Origin: Halocynthiibacter namhaensis
GTDB taxonomy: Bacteria; Pseudomonadota; Alphaproteobacteria; Rhodobacterales; Rhodobacteraceae
Direction of reading: 5' to 3'
DNA length: 64,000 bases
Assembly (NCBI RefSeq): GCF_000812685.1
Contig: NZ_JWIF01000011.1
Location: forward strand, 1 to 64,000
Position numbers and translations under genes: made by a program. The notes under the pieces were generated by a model. That model was given only the letters and a program-made list of their open reading frames with translations. It did not search any database and was not told the DNA's origin. Within the stretch, counting starts at the first letter, position 1. Each line of letters begins with the position of its first letter. Of the stretch, positions 48,136 to 57,327 are shown piece by piece.

Positions 48136-48977
48136 GCCGCAAAACGGATGTGCTGACACGCATCGCTGAGGCGTTTGAACGGATGAACCCGCCCGCCGCC
48201 ACAGCGCCTGATTTTGACGCCGCAGATGCGTTCATGTGGCAGGCGGATCCTGATGCGCTGGTGCCCGTGACCAAAGTGTCGCGTGTGGCGCTGGATATGC
48301 TGGTGGGGATCAATCGGTCGCGTGATACATTGCTGGAAAACACCCTGCAATTTGCCCGAGGTTTCGCCGCCAATAACGCTCTGTTGTGGGGCGCGCGGGG
48401 CATGGGAAAGTCATCGCTTGTGAAGGCCATCCATGCAGAGATCTTGACCCAAGGTCACAACCTGAAGATCATTGAACTGCAACGCGAAGACTTGCCGTCC
48501 GTGGGACGTCTTTTGGGCCTGCTACGTGGTGTGCCACATCGATTTGTGCTTTTTTGCGATGACCTGTCGTTTTCTCATGATGATGAACATTACAAGTCTC
48601 TGAAGGCGATTTTGGATGGTGGCATTGAAGGGCGGCCAGACAATGTTGTGCTTTATGCCACGTCTAACCGGCGTCACTTGATGCCACGCGATATGATTGA
48701 AAACGAACGTCAAAGCGCGATCAACCCATCAGAAGCGGTGGAAGAAAAAGTGTCTTTGTCTGATCGCTTTGGTCTGTGGTTGGGGTTCCATCCCTGCGAT
48801 CAGGATGACTATCTTGCGATGATCCGGGGGTATTGCGATGCTTATGGCGTTGATATTTCGCAAGATGATTTGCGTGCTGAGGCCATTGAATGGCAAGCGA
48901 CACGTGGCAATCGTTCCGGGCGTGTGGCGTGGCAGTTCTTTTGCGATTTGGCAGGACGCCGTGGGGTCGCCTTATAG
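48132..48977 (+). CDS. DUF815-family AAA+ ATPase
   Basis: A 281-residue ATPase with Walker A in [18 protein letters not shown] and the Walker B-like strand [21 protein letters not shown], followed by sensor [14 protein letters not shown]. This is the pattern of the DUF815 family, widespread in bacteria and of unknown role. It overlaps tatC by 4 bp, and it neighbours tatC in relatives as I recall. A connection to protein export is not established. Confidence 0.85.
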   Translation: MSRKTDVLTRIAEAFERMNPPAATAPDFDAADAFMWQADPDALVPVTKVSRVALDMLVGINRSRDTLLENTLQFARGFAANNALLWGARGMGKSSLVKAIHAEILTQGHNLKIIELQREDLPSVGRLLGLLRGVPHRFVLFCDDLSFSHDDEHYKSLKAILDGGIEGRPDNVVLYATSNRRHLMPRDMIENERQSAINPSEAVEEKVSLSDRFGLWLGFHPCDQDDYLAMIRGYCDAYGVDISQDDLRAEAIEWQATRGNRSGRVAWQFFCDLAGRRGVAL

Positions 48978-49112
48978 GCCTTTTGGCAAATAGGCCCACA
49001 GCCAAAATCTGGCGAAGTTTACCTTTTGATAACAGCTATTCCCATAAGCGTGGTTGGCGGTTTTGGGATTTTTTGTTTTATTTCGATGGCTTATCTGGTG
49101 TGGCGATAAAAT

Positions 49113-49130
49113 CAGTATTCTAGAATACTG
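49113..49130. repeat. Perfect 18-bp palindrome CAGTATTCTAGAATACTG
   Basis: The palindrome CAGTATTC-TAGAATACTG lies between the convergent DUF815 and nlpD-like genes, flanked by AAAAT and GAATTTT so that symmetry nearly continues. It has no GC-rich stem or T-run of a standard terminator, though both neighbours end here. It could be a protein-binding operator or a weak AT-rich bidirectional terminator. Confidence 0.4.
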
Positions 49131-49192
49131 GAATTTTAGAGGTGCTAAGGATTGGGCGTAGATGCACAAAGCGCCGCCCACTACCTGTTTGA

Positions 49193-50440
49193 TCAGTTCA
49201 AGAAGTCGACCGGATCCACGGGATCAAACCCACGACGCACTTCAAAACGTATGAATGATGGATTGCCATCACGTACCTTGGCGAATTGTTGTCCTTGTGT
49301 CACCCGGTCCCCTTTTGACACCGTGATGTCGCTGACATTGGCATAGATCGTCAATAGGTTGCCGGAGTGACGCAGCACCAACACGGGGACATCGTCTGTA
49401 TCTTCGGTGATTGCGGCGACGGTACCTGCGTCTGCAGCCACGACTTTCGCACCTGCGCTGGCGGCGATGTCGATACCGCCGCTGCGACCTTCTTCAAAGG
49501 GCCTGATGATATTGCCAGCGACAGGCATGATAAGTCGGCCCCCAGCATTGCTGCGGCTTTCGCTGAGATCAGGTGAACTCGGTGTGTTTTCAGCCGCCTC
49601 CGTCGCGGTTGTCGTGTCATTGCGTGGCAATGGCGTGCTGGCACTTGGCGGAACTGGCGTCGGGCTGCCTTGGCCAGGAGGGGTGGTTTCCACCGGTGCT
49701 GGCGCTGCCACGGCAGGGGCAGGGGCGGGCGTGGGGGTCGTGTTGTTGCTCTCTGTGCTGGTCGGGATCAACAAATACTGTCCTTCACGTACGCTGAGAT
49801 CCGAGGCTAGCCCGTTCCACTGCGCCAAAGAACGCACGGATACGTTATACAGGCGGGCGACCGTATATGCGGTTTCGCCACGGCCAACCCTGTGGCGGAT
49901 CGGTTCGATACCGGTTTCGCTGTTGGTTTGTGCCGTAATCGTGCCAGATGCAGTGCCTGAGTTGCTGTTGGGCGCGCGGTCAATTGCACCAGAAGCCAGG
50001 GTTTGAACATCGATGACCCTTGGGGTTTGGGACGCGCCGGACGTGATCGCACCCGTGTCGGCGGAGGGTTCCGAGACACGGCCTGGCAGGGCGATGATTT
50101 CACCGTTGCGCAGCGGAGAACTGGTTTCCATGCCATTATAGGTCGCCAGCGCTTGTGCATCGACGCCAAGACGGTTCGCGACATCGGCAACCGTGTCGCC
50201 ACGGCGGGCCTCAGCAACTTGGTAATTCGGGTATGAGATCAGGCCGCGATTGTCGGCACGCGGGCGTCGGTTGGACGACCCTCGGACCGCATCCGAAGTG
50301 TCAATTCCATTGCCGAAATTATTGCGCAGGTCCAGATCTACGTTTTCAAAACAGCCAGCGGTTAATCCAACCACAGCAGCCATGGATAAAAGCCGCAGGC
50401 GTCGTGTGACATTGGGGGCGAATACAGGTGTTATGCTCAT
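49193..50440 (-). CDS. NlpD-like LysM/M23 lipoprotein
   Basis: A 415-residue envelope protein. It has a lipoprotein signal with lipobox VVGLTAGC near residue 30, two LysM peptidoglycan-binding domains (YQVAEARRGDTVADVANRLG and RHRVGRGETAYTVARLYNVS), a Pro/Thr/Ala linker, and a C-terminal M23-type domain (GRLIMPVAGNIIRPF...GGIDIAAS...HSGNLLTIYANVSD). The zinc-binding His positions of active M23 peptidases are not kept (GIDIAA and IYANVS), which fits NlpD/EnvC-type amidase activators. It lies downstream of pcm and surE on the same strand, as in surE-pcm-nlpD orders of other bacteria. Confidence 0.85.
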   Translation of the reverse strand: MSITPVFAPNVTRRLRLLSMAAVVGLTAGCFENVDLDLRNNFGNGIDTSDAVRGSSNRRPRADNRGLISYPNYQVAEARRGDTVADVANRLGVDAQALATYNGMETSSPLRNGEIIALPGRVSEPSADTGAITSGASQTPRVIDVQTLASGAIDRAPNSNSGTASGTITAQTNSETGIEPIRHRVGRGETAYTVARLYNVSVRSLAQWNGLASDLSVREGQYLLIPTSTESNNTTPTPAPAPAVAAPAPVETTPPGQGSPTPVPPSASTPLPRNDTTTATEAAENTPSSPDLSESRSNAGGRLIMPVAGNIIRPFEEGRSGGIDIAASAGAKVVAADAGTVAAITEDTDDVPVLVLRHSGNLLTIYANVSDITVSKGDRVTQGQQFAKVRDGNPSFIRFEVRRGFDPVDPVDFLN

Positions 50441-50512
50441 TGCTCTTCCTCGTTCTGGGCCGCTTTGCCAATCAATTGGCTTTGTATTCGGCCCATCAGG
50501 GTGTGTGATTGA

Positions 50513-51178
50513 CTAAATATACTCTTCTTTGCCCAAGCCTTCCAGCAAAGGCACAAATCGCACGGGCCGAAGCTCGTCATAGTCGAACCCAGTCTCGGTG
50601 CGTGTGACCTTAATCAGGCTTTGAACGGCGTCAGATTGACCTACAGGCACGACCATAATGCCCCCGACACGCAACTGTGCAAGCAAAGGGCCCGGCGGAT
50701 CTTCGGCCGCAGCTGTCACGACAATACGATCAAATGGCGCTTGCTGTGGGAGGCCAAAACTGCCGTCACCAATGATCGCTGTGATGTTTCCCAAGTCTAG
50801 TTCTTCAAAGGCTTTGCGCGCTGTGCGGATGAGTTGGCGGTGCCGTTCAACGGTGTAAACACGTCGCGCCAATTGGCTGAGAATTGCAGCCTGATACCCC
50901 GATCCCGTGCCCACCTCGAGCACCTTATCACGGGGCTGCACATTCAGCGCCTGGGTCATTAGCGCCACCACAGACGGCTGGCTGATGGTTTGCCCACAGG
51001 CGATCGGCAATGGTGTGTCTTCATAGGCGCGATCAGCGAAAAACCCTTGAATAAAAGGGCCGCGATCAATTTTTTCCATCGCGGTTAACACACGATTATC
51101 CGTCACACCTTTCGAGCGCAGTTGAAACAGAAACTGCATTTTGCGCTCGGCGATATCTTGGTTGACCTGAGAAGACAT
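50513..51178 (-). CDS. pcm: Protein-L-isoaspartate O-methyltransferase
   Basis: A 221-residue repair methyltransferase that methylates isoaspartyl residues in aged proteins using SAM. Recognisable parts are [41 protein letters not shown] (SAM loop) and [14 protein letters not shown]. The ATG at 51178 is two bases after the surE stop, so the two are coupled. Reading further upstream would run through surE in another frame. Confidence 0.93.
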   Translation of the reverse strand: MSSQVNQDIAERKMQFLFQLRSKGVTDNRVLTAMEKIDRGPFIQGFFADRAYEDTPLPIACGQTISQPSVVALMTQALNVQPRDKVLEVGTGSGYQAAILSQLARRVYTVERHRQLIRTARKAFEELDLGNITAIIGDGSFGLPQQAPFDRIVVTAAAEDPPGPLLAQLRVGGIMVVPVGQSDAVQSLIKVTRTETGFDYDELRPVRFVPLLEGLGKEEYI

Positions 51179-51180
51179 GC

Positions 51181-51963
51181 CTAGAAGCTTTCCTTCAGGG
51201 CGGTAAGAGTTTTGTGATCCGTCAGATCTGCCCGCATGGGGGTGACCGAGGTGTATCCATTGAGGTTGTCGGTAACATCTGTTCCAGGCAAAGTTGGGGT
51301 TTGCTGGGGGCCGCCTTTTATCCAAAGAAAACGTTTCCCGGATGGCGAATGGTGGGGTTCAACGGTGAAATCTACGTCACGGCGAAAGCCCTGGGCAGAC
51401 AGACGGACGCCCTTATGCGCGGTTGCGGATACGGGCGGAAAATTCACGTTCCAAAACAGGCGGTAATCCGCTGTATCATTGGTTTGTGGTGCCGCCAAGA
51501 TCCGTTTAATCACCCCAACCGCATGGGCTGCGGCGCATTCAAAAGGGTCGTCGAGGTCACGATTATCAACGCCGAAATACTGGGACATGGCCACTGCGGG
51601 AATGCCCTGCAGTGCAGCTTCCATTGCGGCACCAATTGTCCCGGAATATAGCGTGTTCTCACCTGAATTATTGCCACGGTTGACACCAGAGAGCACCAGA
51701 TCGGGACGTTCAGGCATGACGTCGTGCAAAGCGGTTAACACACAGTCAGCGGGGCTGCCTTCTGCAGCGAAGCTGCGCGGGCCGTGTTGGGCGACCAGGA
51801 AAGGATGTGTAAAGCTAATGCAATGGCCGACGCCGGACTGTTCAAATGCGGGCGCGACAATCCAGACTTCGCCATCGGGGCCAGCGAGGTCTTCTGCGAT
51901 CTTGGTAAGTGTTTTTAGACCGGGAGCGTGAATGCCGTCGTCGTTGGTGATGAGAATGCGCAT
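51181..51963 (-). CDS. surE: 5'/3'-nucleotidase SurE
   Basis: A 260-residue metal-dependent nucleotidase that dephosphorylates nucleoside monophosphates in stress survival. The metal-binding start [15 protein letters not shown] has the Asp pair at residues 8-9, and the core motif [25 protein letters not shown] is intact. Conventional length. The promoter region upstream carries an unusual 8-bp tandem repeat (52141-52212). Confidence 0.95.
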   Translation of the reverse strand: MRILITNDDGIHAPGLKTLTKIAEDLAGPDGEVWIVAPAFEQSGVGHCISFTHPFLVAQHGPRSFAAEGSPADCVLTALHDVMPERPDLVLSGVNRGNNSGENTLYSGTIGAAMEAALQGIPAVAMSQYFGVDNRDLDDPFECAAAHAVGVIKRILAAPQTNDTADYRLFWNVNFPPVSATAHKGVRLSAQGFRRDVDFTVEPHHSPSGKRFLWIKGGPQQTPTLPGTDVTDNLNGYTSVTPMRADLTDHKTLTALKESF

Positions 51964-52140
51964 GTTGGCCCCGATACATGGTTGTGAGCTGTTTTCTGAT
52001 CAATAACGATCGAAGAGTCGTGCGTAAAGTACACTGATCGAGAGTTTTTGAATGGATGCGTGATTGCGCTGTATTGGCCGCAGAAAACAGACAGGCGTGA
52101 TGCGATGTTGACGGAGATACAGCGCCATGGCCCGTTTCAC

Positions 52141-52212
52141 TAGAAAACTAGAAAACTAGAAAACTAGAAAACTAGAAAACTAGAAAACTAGAAAACTAGA
52201 AAACTAGAAAAC
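52141..52212. repeat. Nine perfect tandem copies of TAGAAAAC
   Basis: Nine exact 8-bp units run from 52141 to 52212 without a mismatch. Each junction creates CTAG, a tetramer usually rare in bacterial genomes. The array ends in GAAAAC-TG-GTTTTC (52207-52220), a small inverted repeat. It lies in the 297-bp gap between the SDR gene (ends 52261, minus) and surE (starts 51963, minus), 178-249 bp upstream of the surE start. The unit is not a multiple of three and is not in a gene. Copy-number change by slippage is expected of such repeats. Confidence 0.95.
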
Positions 52213-52260
52213 TGGTTTTCCAATAGAGGGTTAACATCGCTTAACGCGCGACGGGGCAGA

Positions 52261-52914
52261 TCACGCCAGATGAGATACTATTTTGGCGGCCTCGTCATGG
52301 ATATCGGCCAGAACGCTTTTATCCTCGCCTGGATAAAACCTTGCGCGCAATCCCGTGCCCATGGGGGCGGGGTTGGCGATTATCACCTCAGGCCCGTTCT
52401 TCGCACCCTCTGCTTGCCAATTCTTTGCAAGAGCGATCTGCGCAGCTTTGGTTGCACCATAGCTGCCATAGAATTTCCCACCGATGCTTTTATCCTCGAA
52501 GAACATGGCGCGGCCTTTTTTCGCAAGCAGTAGGGGCTCGACCGCGCGGATAAGGAAACGCGTCATATTCACATTGCCCGCCAGGCTTTTGTCGAAATCT
52601 TTATTGTCGATATGCGATGTCGGGGTCAGTGGTGCGCCGTGAATGGCGCTATGGGCCCAAAGATCGACGCCGCCCCAACGTTGGGCAATTGATCCCCCGA
52701 GATACGCGCAAGCGCCTTCATCCGTCAGGTCCATTGGAACCAGGGTCGCGCTGCCGCCAGCTGCTTTGATATTGTCATCCAAATCTTCCAATCCACCCTG
52801 GGTGCGGGCAACTGCGATGATGTGATGGGTGGGGGCAAGCGCCAACGCAAGTGCGGCGCCAAGGCCACGGGATGCGCCGGTGATGAGGGCGGTTTTTTGT
52901 GCAATCTCGGTCAT
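52261..52914 (-). CDS. SDR-family oxidoreductase
   Basis: A 217-residue short-chain dehydrogenase with the nucleotide loop ITGASRGLGAAL and the classical active-site YGATK (in FYGSYGATKAAQIAL). The usual NNAG is replaced by HSAI (WAHSAIHGAP), and the region before YxxxK reads FFEDKSIGGK, so the catalytic Ser is in an unusual setting. NAD(P)-dependent oxidoreduction of an unknown substrate is likely. It follows DUF1284 on the same strand by 67 bp. Confidence 0.85.
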   Translation of the reverse strand: MTEIAQKTALITGASRGLGAALALALAPTHHIIAVARTQGGLEDLDDNIKAAGGSATLVPMDLTDEGACAYLGGSIAQRWGGVDLWAHSAIHGAPLTPTSHIDNKDFDKSLAGNVNMTRFLIRAVEPLLLAKKGRAMFFEDKSIGGKFYGSYGATKAAQIALAKNWQAEGAKNGPEVIIANPAPMGTGLRARFYPGEDKSVLADIHDEAAKIVSHLA

Positions 52915-52981
52915 GAGGCTTCTCTATCCTTACACAGATACTCTGTCGAGAGGCCATGCCACTTTTTGACCAGCTGCGACG

Positions 52982-53488
52982 TCACGGTCCTTCGAAATCC
53001 TCGGGGGGGCTTGGTGCACGTTCGGTGTGAAGTTTTTGAACCGCAGTTTCGCACATACCATATTCCAGCCATTGGCATCCGGCACAGATAATCTGTAGGC
53101 CGCCTGGGCTGATCCGCTGTTTTATCAGATCCAAAGCGTCGCCCCAAGTGAGGCGTTCGTTGTAACTTAAACCAAGGGCACGCAGATGCGCTTTGTCTAG
53201 TTTTTCAATCCCGTCTTGGTTGCTGCACCGTAGACCGCGACGTTTGGGGCAGGGGGCGCAGATGTCATCTGTGTTGCGCACGACCACGATGTCGGTGGCT
53301 TCACCTTTGGGGGCACGTAAACCTTGGTCGACGATCCGCGTCATATTGGCAGTGAATTCGTCGGAATAGCCTTTGCCTTGGAAACCAAGAGAGCAGAGGA
53401 AGTGATGCGGACGAAATTTCAGTGCAGCTTCGCCCGGAGTTTTTGAAAAACTCCGGGGAAAATTCTTCGAAGAATTTTGGGCGCTCAC
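52982..53488 (-). CDS. DUF1284-domain protein with repeat-encoded N-terminus
   Basis: The 168-residue frame contains the DUF1284 core: LKFRPHHFLCSLGFQGKGYSD, ICAPCPKRRGLRC and IICAGCQWLEYGMC, with Cys spacing that suggests a metal or Fe-S site. The GTG start overlaps the purF stop (GTGA). The first 20 codons (SAQNSSKNFPRSFSKTPGE) are encoded by two palindromic repeat units at 53433-53478, and the family usually begins right before the FRPHHFLC motif. Either translation passes through the repeats by coupling to purF, or an unusual start such as CTG at the LKF position is used. Confidence 0.75.
   Translation of the reverse strand: MSAQNSSKNFPRSFSKTPGEAALKFRPHHFLCSLGFQGKGYSDEFTANMTRIVDQGLRAPKGEATDIVVVRNTDDICAPCPKRRGLRCSNQDGIEKLDKAHLRALGLSYNERLTWGDALDLIKQRISPGGLQIICAGCQWLEYGMCETAVQKLHTERAPSPPEDFEGP
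53433..53457. repeat. Hairpin repeat CCCGGAGTTTTT-G-AAAAACTCCGGG
   Basis: A 12-bp perfect inverted repeat with a single-base centre, of a form common between genes in Rhodobacteraceae as I recall. It lies in the 5' part of the DUF1284 frame, directly next to a second palindrome (53459-53478). It may act as an RNA processing or termination signal after purF. Confidence 0.7.
53459..53478. repeat. Perfect 20-bp palindrome AAAATTCTTCGAAGAATTTT
   Basis: An exactly symmetric 20-bp sequence one base after the GC-containing hairpin and six bases before the purF stop codon (53485-53487, read on the minus strand). Together the two units form a compound repeat at the purF/DUF1284 junction. Confidence 0.75.
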
Positions 53489-55008
53489 TCAGCCGCTTTC
53501 ATCTCGAAACCCTTTTCGAGCATATCTGCTGGTGTCACCGGATACTCACCAGAGAAGCATGCATCACAGTACTGCGGACATTTTTTGTTGCGGCCTTTCT
53601 TCTGACCAGCGGCACGATACAGACCATCAAGTGAGATGAACTTGAGGCTGTCCACGCCCAGGTGGTCGCGCATCTCGTCTTCGGACATAGTGGCCGCGAG
53701 AAGCTTGTCACGCTGAGGTGTGTCCACGCCATAGAAGCAAGGCCATGCGGTGGGCGGGGACGCGATGCGGAAGTGCACTTCTGCTGCGCCTGCATCTAAA
53801 ATCATGTCTTTGATTTTGCGGGATGTGGTTCCACGAACAACGGAATCATCAACCAAAATCACCCGTTTGTCTTTGATCAGCGCCCGGTTGACGTTCAACT
53901 TCAAACGCACACCCATGTTGCGGATTTGCTCGGTCGGTTCAATGAAGGTCCGGCCCATATATTGGTTGCGGATAATGCCCATCGCGTAAGGAATGCCGCT
54001 TTCTTGAGAAAACCCAATCGCCGCAGGGGTGCCACTGTCCGGTACGGGGCAGACAAGATCTGCATCCACAGGGGTTTCACGGGCCAGTTCCACACCGATT
54101 TGCCGGCGGGTCTCATAGACGGATTGGTCGCCAATGATGCTGTCTGGACGTGAGAAATACACATGTTCAAAGATACAGAACTTTGACGCCTGCTTGCGGA
54201 AGGGGAAGTGGCTTTCGACACCATCTTCAGTGATCACAACCATCTCGCCTGGTTCAATGGAACGAACATATTCCGCACCAATGATATCAAGCGCGCAGGT
54301 TTCAGATGACAACGCCCAGCCATCGCCGATTTTACCAAGCACAAGCGGGCGCACACCATGTGGGTCACGTACACCCATCAATTTGGTACGGGTCATGGCA
54401 ACCACGGAAAACGCACCTTCCACACGACGCAGGGCATCTTCCATACGTTCAGGAATGTTGCGTTGCAGGGAACGCGCCATCAAGTGAATGATGCATTCAC
54501 TGTCGGATGAACTTTGGAAGATCGAGCCACGTTCAATCAACTCTTTGCGCAAAGAATTGGCGTTGGTCAAATTGCCATTGTGGGCAATGGCCGCGCCACC
54601 CATGGAAAACTCGCCAAAGAAGGGCTGCACATCACGGATGACAGCGCCTTTTGACCCAGCGGTGGAATAGCGTACGTGACCGATTGCAATCGGTCCCGGC
54701 AGGGTTTCCATCAGGCTGGCTTTGGTAAAGTTATCACGCACATAGCCAAAACGACGGGCTGAATTGAAGCCGTGTTCGGGGTCATGTGACACGATCCCAC
54801 CGGCTTCTTGGCCGCGATGTTGTAGCGCGTGTAGGCCAAGGGCGACAAAGTTGGCAGCGTCTGTGACACCAACAACCCCGAAGACACCGCATTCTTCTTT
54901 CAGTTTGTTGTCGTCAAAAGGGTGCGCATAATACGGCTTGGCATCCGCAATATCAGGCACATCTTGGCTGTTAGAAGAAATGGGCGAACGTCGTGGCAGG
55001 TTGCGCAT
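53485..55008 (-). CDS. purF: Amidophosphoribosyltransferase
   Basis: A 507-residue enzyme that makes 5-phosphoribosylamine from PRPP and glutamine, the first step of purine synthesis. The glutaminase nucleophile Cys is at residue 40 (LKEECGVFGVVG), so a propeptide of about 39 residues must be removed; this is longer than usual, and a later start is possible. The PRPP loop is VILVDDSVVRGTTS. Ligand cysteines of the Bacillus-type [4Fe-4S] enzyme appear in SKFCIFEH, WPCFYGVD and YCDACFSGEYP, so it probably carries the cluster. ATG 55008 is chosen. It is followed by DUF1284 and lies downstream of cvpA. Confidence 0.93.
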   Translation of the reverse strand: MRNLPRRSPISSNSQDVPDIADAKPYYAHPFDDNKLKEECGVFGVVGVTDAANFVALGLHALQHRGQEAGGIVSHDPEHGFNSARRFGYVRDNFTKASLMETLPGPIAIGHVRYSTAGSKGAVIRDVQPFFGEFSMGGAAIAHNGNLTNANSLRKELIERGSIFQSSSDSECIIHLMARSLQRNIPERMEDALRRVEGAFSVVAMTRTKLMGVRDPHGVRPLVLGKIGDGWALSSETCALDIIGAEYVRSIEPGEMVVITEDGVESHFPFRKQASKFCIFEHVYFSRPDSIIGDQSVYETRRQIGVELARETPVDADLVCPVPDSGTPAAIGFSQESGIPYAMGIIRNQYMGRTFIEPTEQIRNMGVRLKLNVNRALIKDKRVILVDDSVVRGTTSRKIKDMILDAGAAEVHFRIASPPTAWPCFYGVDTPQRDKLLAATMSEDEMRDHLGVDSLKFISLDGLYRAAGQKKGRNKKCPQYCDACFSGEYPVTPADMLEKGFEMKAAE

Positions 55009-55132
55009 GTGGCAGCAGCTCCGTTTGTCCGAGGGTGCGAATCCCCTCAGCGTGGCGTTGCCTTCTCTTAGTCTGCTCAGGCCCATCTGTCATCAAAGAG
55101 TCACAGAAATCGCAATTTTCCTTTTCAAACAG

Positions 55133-55170
55133 AAAACGGGCCGTGACAAATAAATGCCAAGGCCCGTTTT
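55133..55170 (-). terminator. Rho-independent terminator after cvpA
   Basis: AAAACGGGCC (55133-55142) and GGCCCGTTTT (55161-55170) form a perfect 10-bp stem with an 18-base loop. On the minus strand it ends in TTTTCTGTTT, 31 bp beyond the cvpA stop, so it should terminate radA-cvpA transcripts before purF. Confidence 0.8.
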
Positions 55171-55200
55171 GAAATCGATGTATTCCGCAGGTTTCCCGGA

Positions 55201-55764
55201 TTATTGGGCGGGTGCATCACAGCTTGCGATGAAGCTATTATAGCGGCTTTGCAGCCAACCCGGAACGTCTGTTGGCACTTGATCTTCGACCTGTGTGGTG
55301 AGGTTTCCAAACACAGCGGCTGTGCGGCTGTCTGCAACCATGGCAGCGGGTGCGCCCGGATTGATGAATGAATAGGCCATAAGGGCGATGACAATCAGTA
55401 AAATGCCGCGTCCAACCCCAAAGAGAAACCCTAGCCCCTGATCGATACCACCAAGAACCGAGCGTTGAACCGCGCCAGCAAAGAGAGGGGTGAAGATTGA
55501 GAACAGCAAAAGTCCGATCACCATGACAACGGCGAAACTGATCAGCAAAGCAAGCTCGCATTGGCCTTCAATGAAATCGCTCAGCACAGGAACCTGTGCC
55601 AACAATGGCTGAACTGATGCGGCAAACATATAAGCGAGGATCGTTGCGCCAATCCAGCCGCCGATGGACAAGACTTCTCGCACCAAGCCGCGGGAATACG
55701 CGAGCAGGGCCGACAGGATGATGACAGCGGCTGCAACCCCGTCAATAATTGTGAAACCTTCCAT
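55201..55764 (-). CDS. cvpA: CvpA family membrane protein
   Basis: A 187-residue membrane protein of the CvpA (colicin V production) family with about four helices: FTIIDGVAAAVIILSALLAY, GWIGATILAYMFAASVQPLL, LALLISFAVVMVIGLLLFSIF and GFLFGVGRGILLIVIALM. The block SRGLVREVLSIGGWIGA near residue 24 is characteristic. Its place beside purF is a conserved bacterial arrangement. The molecular function is still poorly defined. Confidence 0.9.
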   Translation of the reverse strand: MEGFTIIDGVAAAVIILSALLAYSRGLVREVLSIGGWIGATILAYMFAASVQPLLAQVPVLSDFIEGQCELALLISFAVVMVIGLLLFSIFTPLFAGAVQRSVLGGIDQGLGFLFGVGRGILLIVIALMAYSFINPGAPAAMVADSRTAAVFGNLTTQVEDQVPTDVPGWLQSRYNSFIASCDAPAQ

Positions 55765-55793
55765 GGGTATTCCTTTAGCGATCGTTTTGCCGA

Positions 55794-57161
55794 TTACTCG
55801 GCGGAAAATGTTAGTTCTGTGAACTCTGCCAGATCGGCGAACTGTTTAATGTCCAGCGTCGAATCTGACCCCGTTTTACTTTTTGATGGGACAATCGCCC
55901 CGGAGAAACCAAGTTTTGCGGCTTCTTTCAATCTATTTTCTGTCTGCCCAACCGGGCGCAGGGAACCTGATAGGCTAATTTCCCCAAAAACGACAGTGTC
56001 TGCGGGCAAAGCTGTATCTTCGCGCGCAGACAGTAGCGCAGCGGCAACAGCTAAGTCAGCGGCGGGTTCCGTGATTTTGATCCCACCTGCCACATTTAGG
56101 TACACATCAAGCCCCGCAAAAGGAATGCCACATCGCGATTCAAGTACCGCCAAGATCATTGCCAACCGGCTGCCGTCCCAGCCGACAACCGTGCGTTTGG
56201 ATTGGCTGTGGGGGGAAGGCGATACAAGCGCTTGAAATTCGGCAAGCACCGGGCGCGTGCCTTCGATCCCCGCGAAAACAACGGATCCGGGGGCGGCTTT
56301 GTCGCGTTCAGACAGGAACAAAGCCGATGGGTTTTTGATTTCGCGCAGACCTTTGCCGGTCATCTCAAACACACCGATTTCATCGGTCGCGCCAAAGCGG
56401 TTCTTAACCGCGCGTAAAATGCGGAATTGGTGGCTGCGTTCGCCCTCAAAATACAAAACGGTGTCGACCATATGTTCAACGATACGCGGCCCGGCCAACT
56501 GACCTTCTTTGGTGACATGGCCAACCAAAACCACCGCCATGCCCTTGCGTTTGGCAAATGTTGTCAGTTCATGCGCGGCGGCGCGCACTTGGCTAACAGA
56601 CCCCGGCGCGGAGCTTACGTTATCGGCCCACATGGTTTGGATCGAATCAATCACCGCAAGATCAGGTTTTTCATTCTCAAGCGTCGTCAAAATATCGCGC
56701 AGGCTGGTTTCCGTGCCCAAAAGCACGGGGGATTTCTCGACCCCAAGACGTTGGGCGCGCATGCGGACCTGGGCGGAAGCTTCCTCGCCCGAGATATAGA
56801 TCACTTTCAGCCCATTACGCGCAAATCTTGCGGCGGCTTGCAATAACAGCGTGGATTTCCCGATGCCAGGATCACCGCCCACAAGAATGGCGGATGAGGC
56901 CACAAGCCCGCCGCCCAAAACACGGTCCAATTCCTGCACGCCTGACAATGTGCGCGGCGGCAATTCAATGTCGCCGTCAAGATCCATCAGGGGTACTTTA
57001 CGCCCGCGCGCCGCACCCAGTGAGCTGGATGAGGGGCCCGCAGACATGGGGGCTTCCTCGGCCAATGTGTTCCACTCGCCGCAGCCGTCACATTGTCCGG
57101 CCCATTTCTTATGCGCCTGGCCACAAGCCGAGCAGTTGTATGAAATAATTGCTTTTGCCAT
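55794..57161 (-). CDS. radA: DNA repair protein RadA
   Basis: A 455-residue RecA-like branch-migration helicase used in recombination repair. In order: the N-terminal C4 zinc finger (YNCSACGQAHKKWAGQCDGCG), Walker A GGDPGIGKSTLLLQ, Walker B LAVIDSIQTM, the RadA-specific KNRFG motif (LRAVKNRFGATDEIG) and a C-terminal Lon-protease-like domain without a proteolytic role. Normal length for RadA/Sms. Confidence 0.95.
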   Translation of the reverse strand: MAKAIISYNCSACGQAHKKWAGQCDGCGEWNTLAEEAPMSAGPSSSSLGAARGRKVPLMDLDGDIELPPRTLSGVQELDRVLGGGLVASSAILVGGDPGIGKSTLLLQAAARFARNGLKVIYISGEEASAQVRMRAQRLGVEKSPVLLGTETSLRDILTTLENEKPDLAVIDSIQTMWADNVSSAPGSVSQVRAAAHELTTFAKRKGMAVVLVGHVTKEGQLAGPRIVEHMVDTVLYFEGERSHQFRILRAVKNRFGATDEIGVFEMTGKGLREIKNPSALFLSERDKAAPGSVVFAGIEGTRPVLAEFQALVSPSPHSQSKRTVVGWDGSRLAMILAVLESRCGIPFAGLDVYLNVAGGIKITEPAADLAVAAALLSAREDTALPADTVVFGEISLSGSLRPVGQTENRLKEAAKLGFSGAIVPSKSKTGSDSTLDIKQFADLAEFTELTFSAE

Positions 57162-57327
57162 GCCGCTTTGTGCCCCGAAGTGAACGAAAGGGCAACAGGG
57201 ATAGGGAATTGTTTCTGTGGGGTGTCTCGAGACCTGAAATGGAACAGTTTGCGCCGCTTTTTAAACACATTTGATTACTAATGAAATTGAGGCCTTCTGG
57301 GGAGCCGTTTAAAAATTGGGGAATAAA

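Noticed and set aside
48132-48977. DUF815 ATPase as part of a defence system
   Set aside because: It is coupled to tatC in a housekeeping context, with no nuclease, effector or methylase partner nearby.
52141-52212. Possible CRISPR array
   Set aside because: Units are 8 bp and contiguous with no spacers; it is a simple tandem repeat.
51964-52260. tRNA or small RNA gene in the gap before surE
   Set aside because: No cloverleaf-like arms or CCA end were found; only the tandem repeat and AT-rich sequence.
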